Shown here one piece after another: positions 18,601 through 26,465 of a stretch of 64,000 bases of DNA. The notes under the pieces were generated by a model that saw only the letters and a list, made by a program, of their open reading frames with translations, was not told the origin of the DNA and made no database searches. Position 1 is the stretch's first letter, and every line of letters begins with the position of its first letter. Origin of the DNA: WLWS01 sp965243105. GTDB taxonomy: Bacteria; Pseudomonadota; Gammaproteobacteria; Eutrophobiales; Eutrophobiaceae. Position numbers and translations under genes: made by a program. The stretch lies in assembly GCA_965243105.1 (NCBI GenBank), contig CBDEUC010000003.1, positions 2,294,001 to 2,358,000 on the forward strand, written 5' to 3'.

Positions 18601-19024
18601 AATAGAGTCACGCGTGAGGGCTGAACTCGCTGGTGAATCTGATGAAGTGATACAAAAAGCGGTAAAAGAAGCAACAGATAAGGCAGCAACAGAAGCAATA
18701 GAAAAAGCTACAAAGGAAGCGATGGGGGAAATTCTGGAAGAGGGTGTTGAGAAAGCCGCAACAAAACTTGGACCAAAGTTAGCCGCAAAGTTGGGTAGCG
18801 CGGGTTCTAAACTGGCTTCCAAACTATTACTTGCTTCCGGCCCCGTGGGCATTGTCATTGAAATGTTAAGTATCGGTATAGAAGGTGTTTTAAATATGAC
18901 GGAAGACGTCAAGAACGAAAATGCCTACAACAGGATTATGGAAATGGCTGATCAGCCAGTGGATCTAAGTACGATGGATGACGTGGAATTACAGACTTAT
19001 CTAACTCTAATGATGGCGGGCTAA
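15605..19024 (+). CDS. TpsA: secreted two-partner-secretion exoprotein with unrecognised C-terminal domain
   Basis: 1139-aa exoprotein. A signal peptide is likely cleaved after AMA (residues 22-24). The TPS/haemagglutination domain (about 25-270) has the classic blocks NINQASDRAVIDWNSFSI and NPNG at 107-110. A beta-helix-like region runs to about 675. Residues 681-687 are seven Pro, followed by Glu-Pro repeats to about 706, then an acidic stretch. A close cysteine pair, C765 and C770, follows. The last 370 residues are mainly helical, with two hydrophobic Gly/Ala-rich segments (about 955-975 and 1070-1097) around a Lys/Glu/Ala coiled stretch. I do not recognise this C-terminal module. GTG start without a clear ribosome binding site. 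Followed one base later by tpsB. Adhesin or effector role is inferred. Confidence 0.88.
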   Translation: MSYLARFSVKVLIVSLVIGSGAAMANPQGGNVVAGSATIISDGNTLNINQASDRAVIDWNSFSINASEITRFNQPAVNSAILNRVMGGNPSALYGTLSSNGQVFLINPNGIIVGPDGVINADGGFVGSTLNVPDSEFLSGGELNFSGNNFSGIENYGTISSTQGDVTLLGYFVKNEGAIDTPQGGAYLGAGLEVLLKASGPDRLYIKSSIKKSEDEDVNGVEHSGVINAASAELKAAGGNVYALSINNAGTINATGFENKGGRIVLTAADGNVKVGGTLTAKDGNGAGGEVLIGGEYQGGEPERVANARNTWLTEEAFVDVSADSDTGNGGRAIIWSEDSTYFYGKIDGRAGSAGGDGGFAEVSGKQYLDYQGLADLRAPDGKNGLLLLDPTDVEIRDGVGEQNVSGPAGNVIGSNGTSPTIINASTINTQLGLGDLTIQTNGAGAEPGDIIVNSAITWSSNNTLNFDAHNSIIINANITASGPSAILNLYDFNGASRGAGDITSAAGTTLTAFEINVATAGNVSFDGALDTSLLRINGITNGVGGSFSATNTANKITELSFASSSQMTGDVNIFDSAGGLGLRFSDLNTLGSVTIRTVADFNITGGPTLTAGGNVTFEAKGGTFAEQSGVFTITAPRYLVYADSFTQGVLATPDDTSFADFGSDPIGTGNVFYEPAAAAPPPPPPPEPDPEPEPELEPEPEPDVDGLFGEDVDQDQETANNLNLTTTKAQIVTLDFDTSEFEEEEEQQDIEPIDLSGLVLEITCVPEDCNFNTEMEIDLTNSVEESANITVSGTTVSSIQAVQFLGLNVPFGSEEVVEDVLREAFDDWLEEFPGMTWDDFLNAIQNREPEALGAFIGIMSTQLKEWGELPEGSLSPEQQAFMNEFKLYISMQRDKLAEAVQTEYLKMQSNKHHLSGVFRNYFPDIVTIARENLAGTDPERANLLSEVLTTTGAVTGTGLAALGLPALLERDVSKVLDKLDLVDTVDDWVEDNYDEAKKIESRVRAELAGESDEVIQKAVKEATDKAATEAIEKATKEAMGEILEEGVEKAATKLGPKLAAKLGSAGSKLASKLLLASGPVGIVIEMLSIGIEGVLNMTEDVKNENAYNRIMEMADQPVDLSTMDDVELQTYLTLMMAG

Positions 19025-19025
19025 G

Positions 19026-20813
19026 ATGAAAGATAAGTCACATTCAACTTTCGTATCCAATATTTTATGCTCGTTTGTTTTCTTATTTTTCGTTTCGCCC
19101 TCACATGGTAGAGATTTAAGACAAATTGAGCCACAGACTGTGCCTGAGACCGCTAAACCCGAAGCACCACAAAAGGAGAGACAAGGCGGGGTCAATTTAA
19201 AGGCAAATGACGCCGCTGAGTTTTTGGGTGTCAATCTCAGGGGGTTGGCATTTTTTGACCGACCGAGCCAAATTAGTGCTGATGGTCTGGCAATTGAAAA
19301 TGATGAAAGAGATAGCGATACACTGTTAATTAGTGCGGTACCAGTTGAGACATTGCAAAGTTCCGAGTTTGCTGATCGTTTAAAATCTTATACAAACATT
19401 CCGTTAACTCTGAATGTTCTCAGAGAATTGCAAGAAGAAGTGATTAATTATTACAAATCAATCGGCCGGTCTTATGTTGCGGTCAGCGTGCCACCGCAAG
19501 ACATTTCATCGGGTGTAGTACAAGTTGTAGTGATAGAAGCACGAGTTGGGAAAATTTCTGTAGATGGAAATAAATGGTTCGAGGAAGAGCAATATAAGGA
19601 CACACTTCGATTGAAAACAGATGATGAGATTGATCTGAACAGACTGGATGAAGATATAGCCTGGGTTAATCGCAATCCCTTTCGAAATGCAGATATCGTC
19701 ACGGAGGCGGGTGAGCAATACGGGACAACTGATGTCACCATCTTGACCAATGAACGTTTTCCATTAAGGGTGTATGCCGAGTATGACAACTATGGTACTG
19801 ATATCTCAGGCAAAGATCGCATACTAGCCGGCTTTAACTGGGGTAATGCCTTTTGGCAAGGCCACGAATTAAATTACCAATATTCACGTTCTACTGATGG
19901 GAATTTATCACGCGGACATTCCGGCAGTTATATCATTCCTTTACGCTGGCGACATATACTTGGGATCTCTGCCGCTTATTCAAAGAATAACCCGGATATA
20001 GCTCAACCATTTGATAGTGAGGGTAAATCCTGGTCATTGGATATGACCTACACAATCCCTCTAAAATCACATGGCAATTACTCACACCAGTTTTCTATCA
20101 AGGTACCTTTTAAATCCAGTGATAATACGTTGGAGTTTTCCCAGACACCTATAACTGATAATGAAACGCATATTTTACATGCTGAATTATCTTATTCCGG
20201 CTCGTGGCAACAAGAGGGCAGTTACCTGGGTTTTAACCTCGGCTTTATCGGTAGCCCCGGTGGCCTGACAGGCCGCAATGAAGATCAGTTTTTTAATACA
20301 AGCCGGGCTGGAGCAACGGCCGATTACGGTATCTTCAGGGCAGGTGTGTCTTTTTCGAAAACACTGCCTAAGGACTTTAGCTGGACAACAAACCTGAGTG
20401 CACAAACAGCGACCGGCAATTTAGTCGGCATCGAACAGTTTGCCCTCGCTGGTGTAGGTGCAGTGCGTGGTTATGATAACGGAATGATCTATCGCGATCG
20501 AGGGTTTGTGGTGCGTAATGAACTACGTGCACCGAATCTTTACCCCCTGCAAAAATTCACCAGAGGAAATAACTTACCAAACGGTACTCTGCGCCTTTAT
20601 GCCTTTCTCGATGTGGGAGTAGGGAGTAATGTTGACTTACTTCCAGGTGAAGATGATAGCGCTACATTAGCTTCGATAGGTTTGGGAATGCGTTTCGCCC
20701 TGGGAGCATTACTGTCAATAAATCTCGATTACGGCTGGCAACTATCTGATGATCATGTATCTATCAGGGATACATCAAGTCAGTTGCACGCATCGGTAAC
20801 AATTGGATACTAG
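19026..20813 (+). CDS. TpsB: outer-membrane two-partner-secretion transporter (ShlB/FhaC family)
   Basis: 595-aa Omp85-superfamily pore that exports its partner TpsA. An N-terminal signal peptide (VFLFFVSPSHG) is followed by a Pro/Glu-rich periplasmic segment. Two POTRA domains follow: IPLTLNVLRELQEEVINYYKSIG ... VVQVVVIEARVGKI, then RLDEDIAWVNRNPFRNADI. The C-terminal beta barrel has the hallmark L6 motif VRGY at 480-483 and ends in an aromatic residue (Tyr). It starts one base after the tpsA stop, so the pair is translationally coupled. AT-richer than flanking genes, like tpsA. Confidence 0.94.
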   Translation: MKDKSHSTFVSNILCSFVFLFFVSPSHGRDLRQIEPQTVPETAKPEAPQKERQGGVNLKANDAAEFLGVNLRGLAFFDRPSQISADGLAIENDERDSDTLLISAVPVETLQSSEFADRLKSYTNIPLTLNVLRELQEEVINYYKSIGRSYVAVSVPPQDISSGVVQVVVIEARVGKISVDGNKWFEEEQYKDTLRLKTDDEIDLNRLDEDIAWVNRNPFRNADIVTEAGEQYGTTDVTILTNERFPLRVYAEYDNYGTDISGKDRILAGFNWGNAFWQGHELNYQYSRSTDGNLSRGHSGSYIIPLRWRHILGISAAYSKNNPDIAQPFDSEGKSWSLDMTYTIPLKSHGNYSHQFSIKVPFKSSDNTLEFSQTPITDNETHILHAELSYSGSWQQEGSYLGFNLGFIGSPGGLTGRNEDQFFNTSRAGATADYGIFRAGVSFSKTLPKDFSWTTNLSAQTATGNLVGIEQFALAGVGAVRGYDNGMIYRDRGFVVRNELRAPNLYPLQKFTRGNNLPNGTLRLYAFLDVGVGSNVDLLPGEDDSATLASIGLGMRFALGALLSINLDYGWQLSDDHVSIRDTSSQLHASVTIGY

Positions 20814-20991
20814 AAACCAGGTTTTCATATTTGGCGATGCTCAATTGGGGGCGGCTTCACAACTGCATGACTCTATAGAAAAATCCTATTGAAGCTTGTG
20901 GGTGATTGTCGCCGCCAGGATTCAATCACTGTCCTGCCGATTTGTCGAACCTTCGAGGCTTGAATCATGGCCATACCGAGGCAAGATAAAT

Positions 20992-21018
20992 AAAAAAGGG
21001 CCGTGAAGGCCCTTTTTT
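20992..21018. terminator. Bidirectional rho-independent terminator
   Basis: GGGCC and GGCCC pair around GTGAA, with six A before and six T after. It can end tpsAB transcription on the plus strand and the tRNA-Gln transcript on the minus strand. Confidence 0.88.
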
Positions 21019-21025
21019 ATTATAT

Positions 21026-21099
21026 TGGCTGGGGGTAGAGGATTCGAACCTCTACTGGCGGAGTCAGAGTCCGCAGTCCTACCATTAGACGAACCCCCA
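21026..21099 (-). tRNA. tRNA-Gln (anticodon CTG)
   Basis: Minus-strand cloverleaf of 74 nt with encoded CCA (TGG at 21026-21028 on the plus strand). The acceptor strand TGGGGGT pairs with ACCCCCA. The anticodon stem GCGGA/TCCGC encloses the loop CTCTGAC, giving anticodon CTG. The T arm is AGAGGTTCGAATCCTCT. Intact, unlike the remnant at the other edge of the tps locus. A terminator lies just beyond its 3' end. Confidence 0.95.
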
Positions 21100-21115
21100 A
21101 TTACAAACTAAATTC

Positions 21116-21475
21116 TTATTCGGCCCCTCCTGGCGCAGGTCCGTACTCATTATCCCCATGACTTTCCATGACATAAAAAATGATAAGTACAATTGCCCCA
21201 ATCAAGGGTACAAAGGCAATCAATAGCCACCAACCAGTTCGACTGGTGTCATGCAAACGCCTCACAGAAACACTGAGACTGGGTATCAGTACAGCCAATC
21301 CAAATAACGCCGATAGAATGGGAAACCCAATCATCGATATAAATACAAACGCATCTACAATATTCAGAACGATAGAGATGATTATGTAAAACAACACAAA
21401 CATCCAATATTATGTACGTGTCGCACGGCCTGAAAAATCTGCAAACTTACTAAACGCGTCCAGAAAATGTCCCAT
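21116..21475 (-). pseudogene. DUF805 membrane protein interrupted by an in-frame TAA at codon 22
   Basis: From the ATG at 21475 the frame reads a typical DUF805 N terminus (MGHFLDAFSKFADFSGRATRT), then TAA at 21412-21410, then YWMFVLFYIIISIVL and the rest of the family (VRRLHDTSRTGWWLLIAFVPLIGAIVLIIFY). The family normally has Glu in GRxxRxEYW, so a single GAA to TAA change explains the stop. Full length would be 119 codons. A downstream ATG at 21403 could give a 95-aa product lacking the N-terminal motif. A real nonsense mutation, sequencing error or readthrough are all possible. Confidence 0.8.
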
Positions 21476-21683
21476 ATTCACTGCCCCCGTATTTTAAATT
21501 AACGCCTTTTAAATAAATAACAGCCCTCAGTAACAACATCGCGCTGTAATAGTAACACTGGTTGGGATGTCTTCGGAATCACAAATCAGGGGACTACAGC
21601 TGGCAGCACGTGCCCCCGGGTGTCACGGAAGTGAATATCTGGGACAAACTGCCTGGAAAACGCCGCGATTACCGGCGCCGTGA

Positions 21684-22076
21684 TTAACGCTTGCTGTACT
21701 GCGGACGCTTACGGGCCTTGTGAAGACCGATTTTCTTTCGTTCCACTTCCCTGGCATCACGGGTAACGAATCCAGCCTGGCGCAAAGGTTTGCGCAGGGT
21801 TTCGTCGTATTCGATCAGGGCACGGGTAATACCATGTCGAATGGCACCGGCCTGGCCGGTGATTCCGCCGCCGGAGACGGTAACGTTGATATCAAAAGTG
21901 TCGGCCATGTCCACCGTTTCAAGTGGCTGGCGCACGACCATGCGACCGGTCTCTCTTCCGAAATACTGGTCCAGGGTACGTGTATTGATAGTGATGTTTC
22001 CTGAACCGCGTTTCAGGAATACGCGGGCAGTTGAGCTTTTTCTTCGCCCGGTGCTGTAATAAGTTTCTTCGGCCAT
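21684..22076 (-). CDS. rpsI: 30S ribosomal protein S9
   Basis: 130-aa uS9. Begins with the family block [17 protein letters not shown] and ends in the conserved basic tail [14 protein letters not shown], whose last Lys-Arg reach the P-site tRNA. Starts 3 bases after rplM, the standard L13-S9 operon. Confidence 0.98.
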   Translation of the reverse strand: MAEETYYSTGRRKSSTARVFLKRGSGNITINTRTLDQYFGRETGRMVVRQPLETVDMADTFDINVTVSGGGITGQAGAIRHGITRALIEYDETLRKPLRQAGFVTRDAREVERKKIGLHKARKRPQYSKR

Positions 22077-22079
22077 TTT

Positions 22080-22508
22080 CTAGATTTCCAGGGGCGTAGG
22101 TTGTTGCGCGTTATGTCCATGCTCGGCGCCGGGATAAACGCGTAGTTTGCGGAACATGTCGCGTCCAAGGGGTCCCTTTGGAAGCATGCCTTTCACTGCC
22201 TTTTCGATGATCAGTTCAGGCTTCTTGTCACGCAGCTTGTCGAAGCTGGTGGTCTTCAAACCACCTGGATAGCCGGTATGATGGTGGTACAGCTTGTCGG
22301 TGGTCTTGTTTCCGGTCACCTGGATTTCACTGGCGTTGATTACAACAATGTAATCGCCGGTGTCCATGTGCGGGGTATATTCTGGTTTATGTTTTCCACG
22401 CAGGCGACGGGCAATCTCGGTAGCCAGTCGGCCGAGGGTTTTGCCCTTGGCATCGACCAGGAACCAGTCGTGCTTGATGTCTGCTGGAGTGGCACTAAAA
22501 GTCTTCAT
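22080..22508 (-). CDS. rplM: 50S ribosomal protein L13
   Basis: 142-aa uL13 with standard family segments: [39 protein letters not shown] and [12 protein letters not shown]. First gene of the rplM-rpsI pair and divergent from coq7 across a 143-base gap that must hold its promoter and leader; no leader structure was identified with confidence. Confidence 0.98.
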   Translation of the reverse strand: MKTFSATPADIKHDWFLVDAKGKTLGRLATEIARRLRGKHKPEYTPHMDTGDYIVVINASEIQVTGNKTTDKLYHHHTGYPGGLKTTSFDKLRDKKPELIIEKAVKGMLPKGPLGRDMFRKLRVYPGAEHGHNAQQPTPLEI

Positions 22509-22651
22509 TTGCTTCTGTTGGGGGTACCCGGTAAAAAAAGAGGGGCAATGGTACGGATTGGTCCTGTGACTGTCAACGTCTGGGCCGCTTTCGAGACGGA
22601 AATTTACCTATATAAGCAGCAGTTTAGCGAAATACGCGTTAAGATCAGCCC

Positions 22652-23296
22652 ATGTTTGAGCGTCAATATAGTCCCCTTGACCGGGTAATCATCGATTTCG
22701 ACCAGTTATTAAGTGGTGTATCTACCGGAAAACAAACGGTTTTACGGCAGAATCCCGGCGAAACGAGCAGCCCCGGGCAGCTCACCGAGCAGTCCCGCCA
22801 GGTCTCCAGTGGCCTGATGCGAGTCAACCATGCTGGCGAGGTATCGGCGCAGGCGCTTTACCATGCACAGGCCCTCACAGCGCGCTCACCGGGAGTAAAA
22901 AAGGCCATGCAGCAGGCGGCCGAGGAGGAAATTGACCACCTCGAGTGGTGCGATCAGCGTCTTAAAGAGCTGAATTCCCGGCCAAGCTACCTGAATCCGC
23001 TCTGGTACGCGGGCTCTTTTGGCATTGGCCTGGTGGCAGGCTTGCTTGGAGATCGCTGGAGCCTCGGGTTTGTCGCGGAGACAGAGAGACAGGTCGTCGC
23101 CCATCTTGAATCACACCTTGAGTATTTGCCGGAATCCGACAGCAGGAGTCGTGCCATCCTCGAACAAATGAAAACCGATGAAGCCGAGCATGCGAGCATG
23201 GCCACGCATTCCGGCGCGGCCGAGCTGCCCCTGTCTATTCGAAAAATCATGACCCTTTGTTCCAGGGTGATGACCACCACGGCTTACTGGATTTAG
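22652..23296 (+). CDS. coq7: Coq7-type 2-polyprenyl-3-methyl-6-methoxy-1,4-benzoquinone monooxygenase
   Basis: 214-aa di-iron carboxylate hydroxylase that adds the last ring hydroxyl in ubiquinone synthesis, replacing the flavoprotein UbiF of E. coli. Iron-ligand motifs are visible: RVNHAGEVSAQALYH, EEEIDHLEWC (ExxH), and the second pair ETERQVVAHLESH and DEAEHASMA. A Gly-rich hydrophobic segment (GSFGIGLVAGLLGD) probably touches the inner membrane. Together with ubiK in this window it indicates an aerobic ubiquinone respiratory chain. Confidence 0.94.
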   Translation: MFERQYSPLDRVIIDFDQLLSGVSTGKQTVLRQNPGETSSPGQLTEQSRQVSSGLMRVNHAGEVSAQALYHAQALTARSPGVKKAMQQAAEEEIDHLEWCDQRLKELNSRPSYLNPLWYAGSFGIGLVAGLLGDRWSLGFVAETERQVVAHLESHLEYLPESDSRSRAILEQMKTDEAEHASMATHSGAAELPLSIRKIMTLCSRVMTTTAYWI

Positions 23297-23404
23297 CCTC
23301 TGGCTACCTGCTGTTGCCCCGTTAAAAATCTAAATCCCTGCCCCGTGTGGTACCGTGCACCGCCGGCCTTATTTTGCGGATGAAATAAAATTTGATCCAC
23401 AAAT

Positions 23405-23432
23405 CTTGAAATTAATTTCGCTATCCCCATAT
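23405..23432 (+). promoter_or_regulatory. Sigma32-type heat-shock promoter of hsp20
   Basis: CTTGAAA at 23405-23411 and CCCCATAT at 23425-23432, 13 bases apart, match the sigma32 consensus (CTTGAA, 13-17 bases, CCCCATnT). The hsp20 start codon is 42 bases further on, preceded by AGGAGG. Confidence 0.75.
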
Positions 23433-23473
23433 CCCGTTCTGTAGAGAAACATAAGTTATTCAGGAGGTGTCAC

Positions 23474-23929
23474 ATGTCACTTATTCGTTACGAGCCTTAC
23501 GGCCTTTTGAACCGTTTCGCCAATGAACTTAACAGGGGTAATTTGCTGGATCCCTTTGTCTCCCTGGTAGAGGGTGACGACCAGTCAAACGTCGCTGTAA
23601 GCCAGTGGCGACCAGCGGTGGATATCAGGGAAGATGAAAACCAGTTCACCATTGTCGCAGACATTCCCGGTGTTGACCCGGCAGACATAGATGTCAGCAT
23701 GGAAGATGGCGTACTCACCATCAAGGGTGAGCGAAAAACTGAAGAGGTCGAGGAGAAAAATGGTTATCACCGTGTAGAAAGAAGCCGGGGCAGCTTTTAT
23801 CGACGATTCAGTCTGCCCGATACCGCCGACGCGGATAAAATCGCGGCAAATAGTAAGCATGGTGTGCTGGAAATCGTGTTACCAAAGCAGGCAAAGGTGC
23901 AGGCAAAGAAAATTACGGTCAACGCCTGA
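23474..23929 (+). CDS. Small heat-shock protein, Hsp20/alpha-crystallin family
   Basis: 151-aa ATP-independent holdase that binds unfolding proteins. The N-terminal arm (MSLIRYEPYGLLNRF) precedes the alpha-crystallin domain (about 45-140): WRPAVDIREDENQFTIVADIPGVDPADIDVS, then GVLTIKGERK and the A-x-x-x-n-GVLEIVLPK signature. C-terminal tail AKKITVNA. Ribosome binding site AGGAGG lies 7 bases before the ATG. A heat-shock promoter precedes it and a strong terminator follows at 23949, so it is probably monocistronic. Confidence 0.96.
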   Translation: MSLIRYEPYGLLNRFANELNRGNLLDPFVSLVEGDDQSNVAVSQWRPAVDIREDENQFTIVADIPGVDPADIDVSMEDGVLTIKGERKTEEVEEKNGYHRVERSRGSFYRRFSLPDTADADKIAANSKHGVLEIVLPKQAKVQAKKITVNA

Positions 23930-23948
23930 TCTGCAAGGCTGGAATGAA

Positions 23949-23975
23949 AAGGTGGGGTTTACCCCACCTTTTTTT
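23949..23975 (+). terminator. Rho-independent terminator of hsp20
   Basis: AAGGTGGGGT and ACCCCACCTT pair perfectly around a 2-base centre, followed by a T run. Confidence 0.93.
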
Positions 23976-24067
23976 ATCCAGGTGAATTACCGGGCAAATG
24001 AACTTTCTCGCTGATGCCCTTCTAAAATAATCTACAACAACAATCTGTAAACACGCAGGAAAATAAT

Positions 24068-25444
24068 ATGATTGCCAAGCGAATATATGCCCTTATCAGT
24101 TTTGCCATGCTGTTTTTTACACCGTGGCTAACCAACGCGGCGTTACCACAGTCAGTTGACGACAAACCACTGCCGAGTCTTGCCCCGATGCTGGAAAACG
24201 TTACGCCAGCCGTGGTGAACATTGCAACTGAAGGGCGTATTCAGCTCAAGCAAAACCCGCTGTTCGCGGATCCGTTTTTCCGTCGCTTTTTTAATATTCC
24301 ACAGCAACAGCAGCCGCTGGAAAGGAAAACCCAGAGTCTCGGTTCCGGTGTCATCGTGGATGCGAAACGTGGCCTGGTTCTGACCAATAGCCATGTCATC
24401 GCTAACGCGGTGGAAATTAGCGTCACCTTGAGGGACGGCAGGCAATTGAAAGCTGAAGTGGTCGGTACAGATCCGGAAACAGATGTTGCCGTCATCAAGA
24501 TACCACCGGAGAACCTGGTGGACATTAAACCAACAGATTCAGATGAGTTGCGCGTTGGTGATTTCGTGGTAGCAATTGGTAACCCGTTTGGCCTGGGCCA
24601 AACCGTGACCTCGGGTATTGTTAGTGCTTTAAGTCGAAGTGGGCTGGGCATCGAGGGATACGAGGACTTTATCCAGACCGATGCATCAATCAATCCCGGA
24701 AACTCCGGTGGCGCCCTGGTGAACCTTCGCGGAGAGTTGATAGGTATTAATACGGCAATTTTCTCCCAGAGTGGCGGAAATATCGGAATAGGATTCGCAA
24801 TTCCCATAAACCTCGCCATGCAGATTACCGAGCAATTGCTCGATACCGGTTCTGTAAATCGAGGTTTTGTTGGAATACAGGCGCAGGACCTCAGCCCTGA
24901 ACTGGCGGAGGCGTTTGGCGTGAAAAAGCAGCGCGGTGCCATTGTGAACAGCGTGATGCCGGATTCCCCGGCGGAGAAAGCTGGTCTTATGCCCGGTGAT
25001 GTCATCACCGCGGTGAACAAGAAAGACGTGACAAAGGCCGCCGACGTTCGTCTCCATATAGGCTTGCTTCCAGTTGGTGAGAAGGTGGTCTTTGAAATAT
25101 TACGCGAGGGTAAAAAGAAGAAACTGACTGCAACCATTGCCGCCAGGGCCGAGGTTGCCGAGAACCCGGCGGTGGTCAACCCGCGTCTTGAAGGTGTGGT
25201 AGTAAGTGATATTGATGAAGACAGCCCTTACTTCGGCAGGCTTGAAGGTGTGCTGGTCGTGGATATCGATCGCGCAAGTCACGCCTGGAAAAGCGGAATG
25301 CGTAAAGGGGACATCATTACTTCAGTAAACCGTGAAAGTGTGAAAGACCTGGGTGAATTTCTTCGCGCGGTGGATGGTAAGAATAAATCGTTGTTGCTCA
25401 GGATCGTCAGGGGCAGATCAGCGGCCTTCCTGGTAATCAAGTAA
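24068..25444 (+). CDS. Periplasmic serine endoprotease of the DegP/DegQ (Do) family
   Basis: 458-aa HtrA-type protease for periplasmic quality control. Signal peptide cleaved near TNA-ALPQ (about residue 26). The trypsin-like domain has the triad His109 (NSH), Asp139 (TDVAVIK) and Ser213 (NPGNSGGAL). Two PDZ domains follow (about 265-355 and 375-455). A Gln-rich loop (PQQQQPLE) near residue 80 corresponds to the LA loop, which is short and more DegQ-like than DegP-like. It follows hsp20 and converges on oxyR in a stress-related group. Confidence 0.95.
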   Translation: MIAKRIYALISFAMLFFTPWLTNAALPQSVDDKPLPSLAPMLENVTPAVVNIATEGRIQLKQNPLFADPFFRRFFNIPQQQQPLERKTQSLGSGVIVDAKRGLVLTNSHVIANAVEISVTLRDGRQLKAEVVGTDPETDVAVIKIPPENLVDIKPTDSDELRVGDFVVAIGNPFGLGQTVTSGIVSALSRSGLGIEGYEDFIQTDASINPGNSGGALVNLRGELIGINTAIFSQSGGNIGIGFAIPINLAMQITEQLLDTGSVNRGFVGIQAQDLSPELAEAFGVKKQRGAIVNSVMPDSPAEKAGLMPGDVITAVNKKDVTKAADVRLHIGLLPVGEKVVFEILREGKKKKLTATIAARAEVAENPAVVNPRLEGVVVSDIDEDSPYFGRLEGVLVVDIDRASHAWKSGMRKGDIITSVNRESVKDLGEFLRAVDGKNKSLLLRIVRGRSAAFLVIK

Positions 25445-25482
25445 CCCGCAGGAGTGTTTATCCGCGGGCTTTAACCTGCGGG
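25445..25482. terminator. Probable bidirectional terminator between the Deg protease gene and oxyR
   Basis: CCCGCAGG at 25445-25452 pairs with CCTGCGGG at 25475-25482, and an inner CCGCGGG lies between them. The right arm overlaps the oxyR stop codon. The T tracts are weak. Confidence 0.4.
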
Positions 25483-26406
25483 CTTGACACCCGGCAACTT
25501 ACAGCCACTGATAACCTTGCTTACCAGTTGAGTAATTTTTTCACGTGGGTAGCTATTGCGATAGGCGATGGCGACTTCGCGTTCCGGTGCTGGCCGAGTA
25601 AAAGGCCGAAACTCAAGCAGTGAGTTAACTCCCTTTTCTTCGCTGACCGATGTGCCCGGCAGTATGGTGACTCCTGAACCGGCCGCGACCATTTGACGTA
25701 TCGTATCCAGTGAACTCCCCTCGAGGGTTTTCTGGATGGAGTTTTTTGAGAAAGTGTCGCTTTTACATGCGGGGCAGGCTTCCATGACCTGGTCCCTGAA
25801 GCAATTGCCGCTTCGTAAAAGCAGTAGTGTTTCCTCGATAAGATCTTCCGCCTTGATGCTTTTCTTCCTGGACAGGGGGTGCTCCTTCGGTAGCGCAACA
25901 ATAAATGGTTCCAGGTAAAGAACACGTGTTGTCACCCCTGACAGATCAAACGGTGTTGATACGATAATAATGTCAAGCTCACCGCTCTTCAGTTTCTCTG
26001 ACAGGTTGTGAGTGTAATCTTCGTCGATGATGAGGGTGAGGTCGGGAGCCTGCTTATTTATGAGTGGAATGATACGAGGTAGCAGGTAAGGACCGATCGT
26101 ATATATGACGCCGATTCGCACCGTACCCCGCAGCTGATCTTTTCCCTCTTCTGCAATTTGCTTGATGATGCTGGATTGTTCAAGCGTATGCTGTGCCTGT
26201 TCGATAATACGCTGACCCAGCGGGGTGACTGTCACATCATGCTGGTGACGTTCAAAAATAGTCACGCCGAGTTCTTCTTCAAGCTTTTTAACGGCAACGC
26301 TCAGCGTGGGCTGGCTTACAAAGCAGGACGCGGCAGCCTTGCCAAAATGCAACTCACGGGATACTGCAACAATATATCTCAGTTCAGTCAGTGTCATAGT
26401 CGGCAA
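25471..26406 (-). CDS. oxyR: OxyR, hydrogen peroxide-sensing LysR regulator
   Basis: 311-aa LysR-family activator of the peroxide response. The N-terminal helix-turn-helix starts MTLTELRYIVAVSRELHFGKAA, the usual OxyR sequence. The redox pair is present: C202 in SGNCFRDQ and C211 in MEACP, nine residues apart as in E. coli OxyR (C199/C208). RD after the first Cys is also conserved. This separates it from other LysR proteins. 59 bases downstream of the CbbY-like gene on the same strand. Confidence 0.95.
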   Translation of the reverse strand: MPTMTLTELRYIVAVSRELHFGKAAASCFVSQPTLSVAVKKLEEELGVTIFERHQHDVTVTPLGQRIIEQAQHTLEQSSIIKQIAEEGKDQLRGTVRIGVIYTIGPYLLPRIIPLINKQAPDLTLIIDEDYTHNLSEKLKSGELDIIIVSTPFDLSGVTTRVLYLEPFIVALPKEHPLSRKKSIKAEDLIEETLLLLRSGNCFRDQVMEACPACKSDTFSKNSIQKTLEGSSLDTIRQMVAAGSGVTILPGTSVSEEKGVNSLLEFRPFTRPAPEREVAIAYRNSYPREKITQLVSKVISGCKLPGVKPAG

Positions 26407-26465
26407 TTAAGCCATAGCGCAGCAGGCTTTAGCAATACCCCGGGGGAAACAGGCAGCTGTATCAA

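Noticed and set aside
20814..21025. Immunity or toxin-partner gene after tpsB
   Set aside because: No open frame with start signal; the gap holds only a terminator before the tRNA-Gln.
24241..25179. 312-codon minus-strand frame opposite the Deg protease gene
   Set aside because: Composition (Ser, Pro, Thr, Phe) is that of an antisense frame of a well-conserved protease; no start signal or domain.
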